This document shows positions 14,491 through 23,985 of a DNA stretch of 27,005 nt, in pieces. The number at the start of each line of letters is the position of its first letter. Positions within the stretch are counted from its first letter, which is position 1. This DNA is from DATGKR01 sp035294565 (GTDB lineage Bacteria; Actinomycetota; Acidimicrobiia; Acidimicrobiales; Palsa-688). A model generated the notes under the pieces. That model was not told the DNA's origin. It made no database searches and saw only the letters and a list, made by a program, of their open reading frames with translations. The stretch spans positions 1 through 27,005 of the forward strand of contig DATGKR010000153.1 in the NCBI GenBank assembly GCA_035294565.1, read 5' to 3'. The position numbers were made by a program, and so were the translations under genes.

Positions 14491-16305
14491 TTGACGTCCC
14501 CGAGGGGCGGCCGAACCTCAAACCCTTCTGCGGGGCAGTCGGAGGCCGACGGTGGGGCCGCGCCTGGGCACGAACGACGGCCGCCGTCGGACCGTTACAA
14601 ATGGGTCGCACTTGTCAACACGACCATGGGCGTACTTATGGTGACGATCGACGGATCCATCGTGCTCATCGCCATGCCGGACATCTTCCGGGGCATCAAG
14701 CTCGACCCGCTGCGCCCGGGCAACTCGTTCTACCTGCTGTGGATGATCCTCGGCTTCCTGGTCGTAACGAGTGTCTTGGTGGTGAGCCTCGGACGCCTGG
14801 GTGACATGTACGGCCGGGTGAAGATCTACAACCTCGGCTTCGCGGTGTTCACGTTCTTCTCCCTCCTCTTGACCGTCACGTGGATGACCGGCCCGGCCGG
14901 TGCGATCTTCTTGATAGTCGGCCGAATCTTCCAGGGCGTCGGCGGTGCGATGCTGTTCGCCAACTCCTCGGCCATCCTGACCGACGCCTTCCCGGTCAAC
15001 CAGCGGGGGTTGGCCATGGGCATAAATGGCGTGGCCGCCACCAGCGGCACGTTCATCGGGCTGGTCATGGGAGGGCTGTTGGCGCCGGTCAACTGGCGCC
15101 TCATATTCCTCGTGTCCGTGCCCATCGGGCTGTTCTGCACTATTTGGGCGTACACGAAGCTGCGCGACATCTCGCCGCCCCGCCGGACGAGAGTGGACTG
15201 GGCAGGCAACCTCACCTTCGCGGCCGGCCTCATAGCGGTGATGATCGGGATCACCTACGGCATCGAGCCCTACCACCACCAGACGATGGGGTGGACCAGC
15301 CCGGCGGTCGAGGCCGAACTGGGCGTCGGGGTGGCGTTGTTGATCCTGTTCGCTTGGATAGAGAAGCACACGCCCGAGCCGATGTTCCGACTGCCGCTGT
15401 TCCGCATCCGAGCGTTCACCGGCGGGACCCTCGCCAGCTTCCTGTCGGCGGTCGGGCGCGGCGGGCTGATGTTCATGTTGATCATCTGGCTGCAGGGAAT
15501 CTGGCTGCCGCTTCACGGCTACGACTTCTCCCAGACGCCGCTTTGGGCCGGGATCTACATGCTGCCCCTGACCGCCGGCTTCCTGATCGCCGGCCCGCTT
15601 TCGGGCATCCTCTCGGACCGTTATGGGGCCCGCCCGTTCGCCACAGCCGGCATGATCGCCTCGGCCGCGTCGTTCGTGCTGCTCGAGCTGCTGCCCGTCG
15701 ACTTCGGCTACTGGGAGTTCGCTCCTCTGCTGCTCATGATGGGGCTCTCCAACGGGCTGTTCATGTCTCCCAACCGGGCGGCGGTCATGAACAGCCTTCC
15801 ACCCCAGCACCGCGGGGCCGGATCGGGGATGACGACCACGTTCCAGAACTCGGCGCAGGTGCTTTCCATCGGTATCTTCTTCTCGCTGATGATCGTCGGC
15901 TTGTCCTCGGCGTTGCCCGCCAGCCTCTATCACGGCTTGGTGCAGCGAGGGGTCCCGCCGACGGTCGCCTCGAACGTCTCCCACCTGCCGCCCGTCGCCA
16001 CCCTGTTCGCCGCCTTCCTCGGCTACAACCCCATGCAACACCTGCTCGGCCCTTCAGTGCTGGCCCATCTGCCGCCCGCGCGGGCCGCGGTTCTGGAGGG
16101 TCGGTCCTTCTTCCCGAACCTGATCTCGTCCCCTTTCAGCCACGGCCTGCACACCGCGTTCGACTTCGCCATCGTGGCGTGCCTCGTCGCTGCCGCCGCG
16201 TCGTGGTTCCGGGGCCGGCGCTACGTCTACTCGGAGGGTGAAGACAGCGAGCCGGCCGATGCGGATCCTGTCGAACCGGCGCTCGAGGTGGAAGTTCCCC
16301 TCTAG
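14491..16305 (+). CDS. DHA2-type (EmrB/QacA) MFS transporter
   Basis: About 604 residues with 14 predicted membrane helices, typical of DHA2 drug:proton antiporters. Helix 1 is KWVALVNTTMGVLMVTIDGS with its conserved Asp. Motif A appears as GRLGDMYGRVKIYN near residues 100-113, and IFQGVGGAMLFANSSAIL and NGVAATSGTFIGLVMGGLL follow in helices 4-5. An extended loop near the C-terminus (SLYHGLVQRGVPPTVASN onward) precedes the last helix, as in many actinobacterial members, and the tail is acidic. No ATG or GTG lies between the open upstream frame and helix 1; TTG 14491 is the best start but has a weak ribosome binding site, so the N-terminus is uncertain. Substrate unknown. Confidence 0.85.
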   Translation: MTSPRGGRTSNPSAGQSEADGGAAPGHERRPPSDRYKWVALVNTTMGVLMVTIDGSIVLIAMPDIFRGIKLDPLRPGNSFYLLWMILGFLVVTSVLVVSLGRLGDMYGRVKIYNLGFAVFTFFSLLLTVTWMTGPAGAIFLIVGRIFQGVGGAMLFANSSAILTDAFPVNQRGLAMGINGVAATSGTFIGLVMGGLLAPVNWRLIFLVSVPIGLFCTIWAYTKLRDISPPRRTRVDWAGNLTFAAGLIAVMIGITYGIEPYHHQTMGWTSPAVEAELGVGVALLILFAWIEKHTPEPMFRLPLFRIRAFTGGTLASFLSAVGRGGLMFMLIIWLQGIWLPLHGYDFSQTPLWAGIYMLPLTAGFLIAGPLSGILSDRYGARPFATAGMIASAASFVLLELLPVDFGYWEFAPLLLMMGLSNGLFMSPNRAAVMNSLPPQHRGAGSGMTTTFQNSAQVLSIGIFFSLMIVGLSSALPASLYHGLVQRGVPPTVASNVSHLPPVATLFAAFLGYNPMQHLLGPSVLAHLPPARAAVLEGRSFFPNLISSPFSHGLHTAFDFAIVACLVAAAASWFRGRRYVYSEGEDSEPADADPVEPALEVEVPL

Positions 16306-16330
16306 ACCCGTCTAGATCCCTCTAGACCGA
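16301..16330. repeat. Three TCTAGA palindromes at exact 10-bp spacing
   Basis: TCTAGACCCG, TCTAGATCCC and TCTAGACCGA are consecutive 10-bp units. The first contains the TAG stop codon of the transporter gene. The 10-bp period places the three palindromes on one face of the helix, and CTAG is a scarce tetranucleotide in most bacteria. It may be a binding site or simple tandem duplication. Confidence 0.75.
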
Positions 16331-16751
16331 CTTCAACCCGATGATCGAGCCGAGAGGTAAGGCCTGGAGCAGTCTGGCCAGACCTCTTGCCTTCGGGTGG
16401 CCCCGGGTGGTACGGTCGGTCCGTCCCCCGGTCTGCCCGGCGATTTGGCAGGTCCGGGGAGCCCCAGTTCATCCGACGGTCGGGGGGTCCTCGACGAATT
16501 TGGAGACGGCGCGCTCGAGCAGTTGCGAGAGGAGCTTGCGAGGCCAACCAGGTGAGCGGCTGCTGCCGGTCGGGCCCGCAGCGCCAGGCGGCTCGCCTCC
16601 CAGCTCGACGCTCGCACCAACGGTCAACGAGCCGCCCTGCTCCGACCCGCCCGGGGGTGCCCGCCCGGAATCGGCAGGCCCACTCTCGAGGGGCCCGACT
16701 GTCCGGCGGATGGACGCCACACCCAAGCCCCTCAACGGATCGGAGCGTTTC
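16331..16751. other. 421-bp leader region of the GH2 gene
   Basis: There is no convincing gene. A perfect 12-bp palindrome GTCTGGCCAGAC is at 16372-16383. The GH2 frame is open throughout, with an alternative ATG at 16710, but the region upstream of 16752 has no protein-like composition and no signal. No clear -35/-10 could be placed. Confidence 0.5.
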
Positions 16752-19700
16752 ATGACCAATGTGGAGCAGACCACCAACAGCGCTTGGAGGATGTCTCGCC
16801 GGAAGTTCCTGCTCGCCTCGGGCGCGGGGGCGGCGGTTGTCGCCACCAGATCGGTGCTCGGCCGCGGCCCCTCTGCCTGGGCCGCCGGTGCTGCCCAGGC
16901 GACCGGCAGGAGCAGCGGGCCGGCGGCGGTGACCCGCTCCTTCGACGACGGGTGGCTGTTCGGACCGTGGACGTCCTCCAGCACGGATCCCGGTTTCGAC
17001 GACAGCGACCTGTTGACCGTCACCCTGCCCCACGAAGTGGCGCCGCTTTCCTGGCGTGAGTGGGACCCGTCCGCTTGGCAGCGGGTGTGGGTGTACCGCA
17101 AGCATTTCGACGCCCCACAGGACAGCCAGGGGATGCGGGTGTTCCTCGACTTCGACGCTGCGATGACCAGTTCGACGGTGACGCTGAACGGCCATGAGGT
17201 CGGTGGCCGAGCCGGCGGGTACCTGCCGTTCACCTGCGAGCTCACCAGCCTGCTCCAGCCCAAGGACAACGTCGTGGCCGTAACGTTGAACTCTGAGTTC
17301 AACATCGACGTGCCCCCCGACCGCCCATCTCCCTACCAGCCGTCCTCGGTGGACTTTTGGCAGCCGGGTGGTGTCTACCGCAACGTCACGCTCCGCATGG
17401 TGCCGGCGGTGTTCATCTCCGACGTGTTCGCCAAGCCGACCAACGTGCTCGACGCGTCCTCCCGCGCGCTGGTGGCCCAGTGCACCGTCGACGCAGCCTA
17501 CGTTCCCACTGGGTCCTGCGAGCTGCGCGTCGACGTGCTCGACGGGACCAAGACGGTGGCGTCCGCCACCGTGCCGGCGAAGATCGGCGCCGGCCAATCG
17601 ACGGTGACGGCCACCGTGGTCGGCCTGCAGGACATCACGCTGTGGGAGGTCGACAACCCCAAGCTTTACAACGTTGTTGCCACGCTCCTCGTCGACGGCC
17701 ACCCACTCCACGACTACAGCGTGCGCACGGGGTTCCGCCAGGCCACCTTCACCCTCGACGGCTTCTTCCTCAACGGCCAGAGGGTGAAGCTGTTCGGCCT
17801 GAACCGCCACCAGTTCTTCCCGTTCGTCGGCGGGGCGATGCCCGACCGGGTCCAGAGGCGGGACGTGGAGATCCTCCGCCAGGAGCTCAACTGCAACTTC
17901 GTGCGCTGCTCCCACTACCCCCAGTCAGAGGCGTTCTACGACGCCTGCGACGAGCTGGGGCTGATGGTGTGGGAGGAGATACCAGGCTGGGGCTACTTCG
18001 GCGACAGCGCCTGGCAGGCTGCAGCCCAGCGCGACCTCGAGGAGATGATCGTCCGCGACCGCAACCACCCCTCCGTCGTCGTGTGGGGCGCCATGCCCAA
18101 CGAGTCGGGGAGCCACGCCCCCCAGTACACCGCCTGGGACCAGCTAGCCCACTCCCTCGACGACTCCCGACCCACCGGCGGCGACGACACCGGCTTCAAC
18201 CAGGCCGAGAAGGAAGCGTTCGAGTTCGACGTTTTCAGCGTCCACGACTACAGCTGGCGCATCGGGTCCGACGGCCACAAGGTCCCCTACCTCCAACCTC
18301 CCATCGACCCGGCGAACAAGCCCTACCTGGTCTGCGAGGCGGTCGGCACGATCTCCGGACCCGCCATCTACTACCGGCGCACCGACCCGCAGTGGGTGCA
18401 GCAGGGCCAGGCCACAGCCCACGCCCGGGTGCAGGACATCTCCTACTCTGACGACCGCTACTGCGGTCTGGCTGCCTGGTCGGGCTTCGACTACGAGTCG
18501 GGCAACGGCAACGAGTACCAGGGCATCAAGTACACGGGGGTCGTAGACCTGTTCCGCGAGCCCAAACCGGGCGCCGCTGTCTACCGGGCGCAGGTCGACC
18601 CCACGACCAGGCCGGTGATCGCCCCCGCCTTCTACTGGGACTTCGGGCCCACCTCCCCGATAAACCAGCTGGGCCCGGCGATGATCTGCAGCAACCTCGA
18701 CCGCCTCGAGATCTACGTGGCCGACGCCCACTTCGCCACAGCAACTCCCGACACCGCCAGCTACGGAAGCCTTCCCTACCCACCGTCGTTCGTGGACTTC
18801 AGCTCCGTCTCCGGCGACGGGCACCCCGAGCTACGGATCGACGGCTACCTGGGCAGCACGCTCGTCGCGTCCCGCCGCTTCTCCTCCGACCCCTCCGGAG
18901 ACACGCTGGAGGTGGCCGCCGACGACACCCAACTGGTGGCAGACGGCTCCGACGCCACCAGGGTCGTGTTCCGAGCGGTGGACCGCTACGGCGCCCCCCG
19001 CCCGTACGTGACGGGCGACGTCTCCCTGTCGGTCGAAGGGCCGGCGGCCCTGGTCGGCGACACCCGTTCGCGTTCGCCGACGCCGGCGGGGTGGGAGCGG
19101 TCTGGGTCCGGACGATCCCCAATTCGCCGGGCACGGTAGCGGTGCGGGTCACCCACCCGACCCTGGGCAGCGGTGTTGCCACCATAACCGTGACCGAACC
19201 GGCGCCTGGCGGGCCACCGGCCCCGTTCGGCCAGCTCGCAGTCCAGACGATGCCAGTGGTGCTGGCCGCTGGGCAGGTGGACACCGTGACTGCAACCTTC
19301 ACCAACCACGGCCTCGTCGGCCTCGACCGGGTGACCCTCAGCCCCGAGGCGCCTCAGGGCTGGCCGGCGGTGGCAACGACGGCGACTTCCTTCGCCGGGG
19401 TCTCCCCGGGCCAGTCCGTGACCGCAAGGTGGAAGCTGGCCCCTCCGGCAGGGACCGACCCCGGGTCCTACACGGTGACCGTGCGGGCCGTCTACAGCGG
19501 AGCCGGACAGCGTGGGGTGACAGCCGGCTCCGCCAACCTGCTCGTCGCCTACCCCTCGCTGCAGGCGGCATTCGACAACACCGGCATCAGCGACAACAGC
19601 GACGTCGACTCCGCCGACTTCGACGGGGTCGGCAACAGCTACTCTGCGCAAGCGCTCGCCGCGGCAGGCCTCACCCCGGGCAAGAAGATCAGCCGGGGCG

Positions 19701-20137
19701 GCGTCACCCTCACCTGGCCCGACGTTGCCGCCGGCGAGCCGGACAACGTGATCGCCGCCGGTCAAGCGGTGCTGCTCGCAGGCAAGGGCACGACGCTCGG
19801 CTTCGTCGGGGCGAGCAGCCCCAACGACGAGGGTGGTTCCGGCACCGTCTACTACACCGACGGCACGACGAGCACCTTCAGCATCACGCTCGACAACTAC
19901 TGGTACCCCCCCGACACCTCGGGCGACCAGGTCGTCGCTTCGACGCCCTACGTCAACTCCCAGGGGCTCGGCGGCCGGCCCCGCGGGCAGCGCGAACACA
20001 CGGTGTACGTGTTCTACTCGGGAGTGCCCGTGGACGCGACGAAGACCGTCCAGGCCGTTGTGCTACCCACCGGCGGATCCGTGCCGGGCAGCGGGCGGAT
20101 CAGCGGCATGCACGTCTTCGCCATGGCCGTGGGATGA
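16752..20137 (+). CDS. Tat-exported GH2 beta-glycosidase with NEW3 and C-terminal module, interrupted by a frameshift
   Basis: About 1,128 residues once one base is restored near 19058-19065 (GACACCCG read as GACAACCCG, giving GDNPFAFADAGG, a common GH2 sequence). ATG 16752 has GGAG at good spacing. SRRKFLLASGAG at 15-26 is a twin-arginine signal, with likely cleavage after AWA at 44. A sugar-binding jelly roll (about 60-225), an Ig-like domain and a TIM barrel follow. The acid/base is Glu451 in MPNESG and the nucleophile Glu529 in LVCEAVG. Residues 826-917 are a NEW3 domain, and 936-1128 form a beta-rich module like those attached to other actinobacterial glycosidases, probably carbohydrate-binding. 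Expected action is extracellular beta-galactoside, glucuronide or mannoside hydrolysis; the exact sugar is not readable. Without correction the enzyme core and catalytic residues remain but the tail is lost. Confidence 0.82.
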
Positions 20138-20227
20138 GTTGCGCCGCGCGGCACAGTGCCGACGCTCGACCCCACCAGCGCGGACCCTCCCAAGTGCCGC
20201 CCCGCCTCGCGGGTCAGCCGCGGCGAT

Positions 20228-20349
20228 GGAGGTACAGGCGACCTCATATGGCGGGGTCGCGAGATGGTTCGGGCATGACGCCACGGGCCGCGGTCCATCA
20301 CCTCGCCACGGCTGGCCAGGTCGCGGCGAAAGACTCGCGCCGGATCTGG
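20228..20349 (-). pseudogene. Decayed DUF1295 (steroid reductase-like) gene fragment
   Basis: This 122-bp stretch aligns by eye with 20784-20907 inside the intact DUF1295 gene, sharing blocks such as GAGGTACAGG, GGCCGCGGTCCATCACCT, GGTCGCGGCG and ATCTGG. Read on the minus strand it gives RVFRRDLASRGEVMDRGPWR against AAFRRDPANRGQVMDRGLWR, and the frame then shifts before the segment that matches HPNYFGDATVWVGLYLV. Both ends lose similarity abruptly. It is a remnant of a second DUF1295 gene or of a partial duplication. Confidence 0.75.
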
Positions 20350-20372
20350 TACCGGAGATCTCGCCGTGAATC

Positions 20373-20449
20373 TCGGGAGCGCGAACCGACCTGTTTTGGG
20401 CAGGAGCGCGCTCCCGGGATCGTTGTGAGAGTCAGATCGGGAGCGCGAA
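20373..20449. repeat. Direct repeat TCGGGAGCGCGAA
   Basis: TCGGGAGCGCGAA occurs at 20373-20385 and 20437-20449, and the match extends as (A/C)CGAC to 17 of 18 positions. The first copy is also the left arm of the hairpin, so three copies of the GGGAGCGCG core, two direct and one inverted, lie within 77 bp. It may be a small dispersed palindromic element. Confidence 0.6.
20374..20416. terminator. Long GC-rich hairpin after the GH2 gene
   Basis: CGGGAGCGCG (20374-20383) and CGCGCTCCCG (20407-20416) form a perfect 10-bp stem. Inside the 23-nt loop CCTG and CAGG can pair again. It lies between convergent genes and may serve as a bidirectional terminator, although no T-tract follows. Confidence 0.5.
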
Positions 20450-20594
20450 ACGACACCCCCACGCGGCTGGCAAACGACAGCCGGTGAGGAGCCGTTCCCG
20501 GTCGAAGAGTGCGGCTACTGCCCGCCAGGCCAGGCATTCGGCGGTGAGCAGGCCGCCGGCAACCGTCCGCCGCCCCGCCTAGCGCTGCCGCGGG

Positions 20595-21422
20595 TCAGCC
20601 CGCCGGCCGGCGCGGCGGGAGGGGCAGGAACCCCGAGGTGCGCCGCACGTAGTCGGCGTAGCCGGGCTTCGAGCGGGACAGGTCCTTCTCCAAAAGGCCT
20701 TTGCCGCTCTTGAAGTAGAGGAAGTAGAGCATTGCCAGCGGGGAGAGGACGGTCAGCGCCCCCTCCCAGGTGGACGCCGCGACGAGGTACAGGCCGACCC
20801 ACACGGTGGCGTCGCCGAAGTAGTTCGGGTGGCGGGTGTAGCGCCACAGGCCGCGGTCCATCACCTGGCCCCGGTTGGCCGGGTCGCGGCGGAAGGCGGC
20901 CATCTGGGCGTCGCCGACCGCTTCGAAGAACAGCCCCACCGCCCAGACCGCAGCGCCGGCCCAGGTGAGGGCGCCCGGGCCGTTCCGCTCGTACATGGCG
21001 GCCTGCACTGGGAGAGAGATGAACCAGGCCAGCAGCGCCTGGGGGGCGAACACGACCCGCAAAGCGTGCACGGTCTGCGAGCCGCGGGCCCGGCTCATGA
21101 TCGCCGCGTAGCGGGGGTCCTCCCCCCGTCCCCGGCTCCGCAGCCAGATGTAGCCGGCCAGGCGCAGGCCCCAGACGGCCACCAGGACCAGGGCGAGCAC
21201 CCGCCGGGCGGCTGAAGCGGGAGCCGGCGCCGACCAGCCGAAGGAGGCGGCGCCGACGAGCACGAAGGACAGCCCCCACGCGACGTCCACCACGTTCCAG
21301 CGCCCGGCGCGCCGGGCGGCCAGCCAGGCGACGGCGAACACAAGTGCCGACACCCCCGCCGACACTGCCAAGCCGGTCAGGAAACGGCTGGTGACGAAAC
21401 CGCCGGCGACGAGTTCGCTCAC
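20595..21422 (-). CDS. DUF1295 / steroid 5-alpha-reductase-like membrane protein
   Basis: A 275-residue integral membrane protein of the DUF1295 family, related to the steroid 5-alpha reductase and isoprenylcysteine methyltransferase fold. Family features are NVVDVAWGLSFVLVG near residues 33-47, and the conserved C-terminal half FRRDPANRGQVMDRGLWRYT, HPNYFGDATVWVGLYL and LEKDLSRSKPGYADYVRRTS, which bind the cofactor in relatives. The GTG overlaps the upstream methyltransferase stop by four bases. Its position after a CFA-type enzyme matches M. tuberculosis Rv0446c after ufaA1 (Rv0447c). It may reduce or otherwise finish the modified acyl chain; the reaction is not established. It is the last gene of the lipid operon. 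Confidence 0.85.
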   Translation of the reverse strand: MSELVAGGFVTSRFLTGLAVSAGVSALVFAVAWLAARRAGRWNVVDVAWGLSFVLVGAASFGWSAPAPASAARRVLALVLVAVWGLRLAGYIWLRSRGRGEDPRYAAIMSRARGSQTVHALRVVFAPQALLAWFISLPVQAAMYERNGPGALTWAGAAVWAVGLFFEAVGDAQMAAFRRDPANRGQVMDRGLWRYTRHPNYFGDATVWVGLYLVAASTWEGALTVLSPLAMLYFLYFKSGKGLLEKDLSRSKPGYADYVRRTSGFLPLPPRRPAG

Positions 21423-22732
21423 CGCGCCCAGGCCGCTGCGCCTTCGCCCGCGGGTTCCCAATCGGCGCGGGTGGCCGGCATCGCGCTGCGCCCGTCGGAG
21501 GTCGGCCGCACCGAGAGGATCTGGTCGACCCCCATCCGGTTCTCCTCGAACGACAAGGCGGCGCCCGCCAGGTACAGCTTCCACACCCTGGCCCGCTCGT
21601 CGCCGATCAGAGCCACCACGTCCTCCCAGCGCCGCTCCATCTCCGCCGACCACGCCCGGATGGTGCGGGCGTAGTGCTCGCGCAGGGCGTGGACGTCGCG
21701 CACCTCGAAGCCGGCGGCCTCCAGCAGGCTGACCGTCCGCCCGAGGGGGCGCATGTGCATGTCGGGGGCGATGTACCGCTCGATGAACGGGCCGCCCCCC
21801 GGGTTGCGCCCCCCTCTGGACATCACCTGGATCAGCAGGCGGCCCCCCACGGCGAGGCTGGCGTGCAGGGCGGCGAGGAACGCCGGGTAGTTGGCGTCTC
21901 CGACGTGCTCGCTCATCTCCACGGCGGCGGCCGCGTCGAAACGGGCGCCCCCCTCGGCCAGCACCTCGCGGTAGTCGCATCGCCTGAGGTCGACGAGGTG
22001 CCCGACGCCCTCGGCGTTGAGCCGGCGTTCCACGAAGGCCTGCTGCTCGGCGGAGACGGTGACCGCCGTGACGGTCGCTCCGAACTCCTTGGCGGCGTGC
22101 ACCGCGAGCGAGCCCCAACCGCAGCCCACGTCCAGCAACGTCGCCCCCGGCCGCAGGCCCAGCTTTCTGCAGATCAGGTCCAGCTTGTCGCGTTGGGCGT
22201 CGGCCACGCCGTAGCCAGGACGGTCGTCGGTCCAGTACCCGCACGAGTACGCCATCGAGCCGTCGAGGAGCAGGGCGAAGAAGTCGTTCGACAGGTCGTA
22301 GTGGTGGCTGATCACCTGGGCGTCCCGGCTGGGGCTGTGCAGGCGACCCCGCGGGCGGGCCTCGGAGCGGGGAGGCGGCAGCGGCCGGCCCAGCCCGCCG
22401 AGGGCCGCCATCAGCTTCAGGCCCCGAGCGGCGAGCGCCGGGCCGAGCTTCCTGCGCCGGCCGTGCACGGCGGCGAGAACCCGGGACAGGCCGGTCTCGA
22501 GGTCCCCCTCCACCTCGAGCGACCCGGTCACGAAGGCCCGCGACACGCCGAGCTCACCCGGCGACCACAGCATGTGGCGCACGGCGTCGGGCGAGCGCAG
22601 CACCACCACGGTCGCCCCGGGAGACCCCGACTCCGAGCCGTCCCACAGCCTGATCCGCAGGGGGAGGGGGGCGTCGAACAGGTCGCCCAGGAAGGAGGTG
22701 ACCTCCTCGGCGAGGCCGCCCGCCCGGCTCAC
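21419..22732 (-). CDS. CFA-type fatty acid methyltransferase (UfaA1-like)
   Basis: A 437-residue SAM-dependent cyclopropane-fatty-acid-synthase family enzyme. The N-terminal 120 residues form the acyl-binding/sterol-carrier-like part (SRAFVTGSLEVEGDLE at 64-79). SHHYDLSNDFFALLLDGSMAYSCGYW at 142-167 is the hallmark of the family, and VGCGWGS at 202-208 is the SAM loop. Downstream VEMSEHVG and a phospholipid-binding helix region follow. GTG 22732 overlaps the stop of the preceding methyltransferase by four bases. The gene context matches M. tuberculosis ufaA1, reported to act in 10-methyl (tuberculostearic) acid formation. It transfers a methyl or methylene group to a membrane-lipid double bond; whether the product is cyclopropane, branched or furan precursor is open. 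Confidence 0.88.
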   Translation of the reverse strand: MSRAGGLAEEVTSFLGDLFDAPLPLRIRLWDGSESGSPGATVVVLRSPDAVRHMLWSPGELGVSRAFVTGSLEVEGDLETGLSRVLAAVHGRRRKLGPALAARGLKLMAALGGLGRPLPPPRSEARPRGRLHSPSRDAQVISHHYDLSNDFFALLLDGSMAYSCGYWTDDRPGYGVADAQRDKLDLICRKLGLRPGATLLDVGCGWGSLAVHAAKEFGATVTAVTVSAEQQAFVERRLNAEGVGHLVDLRRCDYREVLAEGGARFDAAAAVEMSEHVGDANYPAFLAALHASLAVGGRLLIQVMSRGGRNPGGGPFIERYIAPDMHMRPLGRTVSLLEAAGFEVRDVHALREHYARTIRAWSAEMERRWEDVVALIGDERARVWKLYLAGAALSFEENRMGVDQILSVRPTSDGRSAMPATRADWEPAGEGAAAWAR

Positions 22733-23985
22733 CTGGGCTCCCCCTCGAAAACGTACTGGGCCACGTCCAGGTAGCCGGAGCGGAAACCGGCCTCGGAGTA
22801 GGCGAGGTAGAAGTCCCACATGCGCCGGAAGGTCCGGTCGAACCCGAGGCGGGCCACGGCCTGCTCGCAGGCGTCGAAACGCTCCCGCCACCTGCGCAGC
22901 GTCTCGGCGTAGGACAGGCCGAAGTGGAGGCGCTCGACGGTCCGCAGCCGCGTGTGGGATGCCACCGTCGAGGCGATCGCCTCGGCCGAGGGGATGATGC
23001 CGCCGGGGAAGACGTACTTGTGGATCCACGTCCACGAGTTGCGCGCCGCCCTCATCCCGTCGTGGCGCATCAGGATCGACTGCAGTCCGACCCGGCCGCC
23101 CGGGGCCAGGCGCTGCTCGAGCGTCCGGAAGTACGCCGGCCACCACCGCTCGCCGACGGCCTCGATCATCTCCACGCTGAGCACGGCGTCGTAGCGGCCG
23201 ACGGACTCCCTGTAGTCGCCGAGGAGCACTTCGACCGAGCGGTCGAGGCCCTCGGCAGCGACCCGCTGTCTGGCGAGGGAGGCCTGTTCGGCCGAGAGGG
23301 TGAGGGTGGTCACCTTCGCCCCGCGCCGGGCGGCCCGGATCGCCAGCTCCCCCCAGCCGGTGCCGATCTCGAGCACCGACGAGCCGCTCCGCACCCTCGT
23401 CGCGTCGAGGAGCCGTTCGATCTTGCGGGCCTGGGCTTCGGCCAGCGGTTCGTCGGGCCCGTCGAAAAGGGCCGCCGAGTAGGTCATCGACGGGTCGAGG
23501 AAGAGGGCGAACAGGTCGTTGGAGAGGTCGTAGTGGCGGGAGATGTTGCGGCGGGAGCCGGCCGGGTCGTTGTCCTCCTCGGCCGGCGGGCGCGGCTCGT
23601 AGAAGCGGCGGATCCACTGGAGCCGGGGAGGGACGAGGCTGCGGACGTGGCGGGCGAGGCGCTCCAGCACGGCGGCCAGGTCGGCCGCCTCCCAGTCGCC
23701 GGCCATGTACGCCTCTCCGAAGCCGATCTTGCCGTGGCGGCCCACCCGGGAGAAGAAGGCGCCGGGGCGGACCACGTCGATCGCCGGTGCGTCCGCCGGT
23801 CCGAAGGACCGGCCGCCGGGCAGGTCGACGCGGACCCCCGTCTGGTCGGCGACCCGCCGGAGCAGCGCCCGGGCGACCGCCGCCCGGCCCGGGGCCGGTC
23901 GGGGTGGGGCCATGGCCGGCCAGCGGTCCAGGTCCACCGGGGGCTCGTGGAATGCGGGACTGTCGATCCTCTCGAGGATGCTCAT
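22729..23985 (-). CDS. CFA-type fatty acid methyltransferase
   Basis: A 418-residue second member of the cyclopropane-fatty-acid-synthase family, diverged from its neighbour. GEAYMAGDWEAADL at 90-103 is the acyl-chain domain. SRHYDLSNDLFALFLDPSMTYS at 149-170 and the SAM loop VLEIGTGWGE at 204-213 are intact (IGTGWG rather than the VGCGWG of the neighbour). SVEMIEAVGERWW and WIHKYVFPGGIIPS are also typical of CFA synthases and place it nearer the classical enzymes than UfaA1. It ends with YLDVAQYVFEGEP. The ATG overlaps the DUF1365 stop (ATGA) and the gene ends in a GTGA junction. Two different CFA enzymes in tandem suggest sequential or alternative acyl modifications. Confidence 0.9.
   Translation of the reverse strand: MSILERIDSPAFHEPPVDLDRWPAMAPPRPAPGRAAVARALLRRVADQTGVRVDLPGGRSFGPADAPAIDVVRPGAFFSRVGRHGKIGFGEAYMAGDWEAADLAAVLERLARHVRSLVPPRLQWIRRFYEPRPPAEEDNDPAGSRRNISRHYDLSNDLFALFLDPSMTYSAALFDGPDEPLAEAQARKIERLLDATRVRSGSSVLEIGTGWGELAIRAARRGAKVTTLTLSAEQASLARQRVAAEGLDRSVEVLLGDYRESVGRYDAVLSVEMIEAVGERWWPAYFRTLEQRLAPGGRVGLQSILMRHDGMRAARNSWTWIHKYVFPGGIIPSAEAIASTVASHTRLRTVERLHFGLSYAETLRRWRERFDACEQAVARLGFDRTFRRMWDFYLAYSEAGFRSGYLDVAQYVFEGEPR

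Larger units (their letters stand above)
20138..20594. other. 457-bp convergent gap with gene remnant and repeats
   Basis: This lies between the ends of the GH2 and DUF1295 genes. It holds a decayed DUF1295-like fragment (20228-20349), a hairpin (20374-20416) and a 13-bp direct repeat, each listed separately. No intact gene is supported here. Confidence 0.6.

Noticed and set aside
14518..16041. 507-codon open frame on the minus strand
   Set aside because: It is antisense to the MFS transporter and has a highly charged, low-complexity translation (Asp/Glu/Gln/His/Arg-rich) typical of reading a membrane protein gene backwards.
16302..17915. 537-codon open frame on the minus strand
   Set aside because: It is antisense to the GH2 gene and its leader, with no domain or sensible start.
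20373..20449. CRISPR array
   Set aside because: There are only two direct copies of a 13-bp repeat, no regular spacers and no cas genes.
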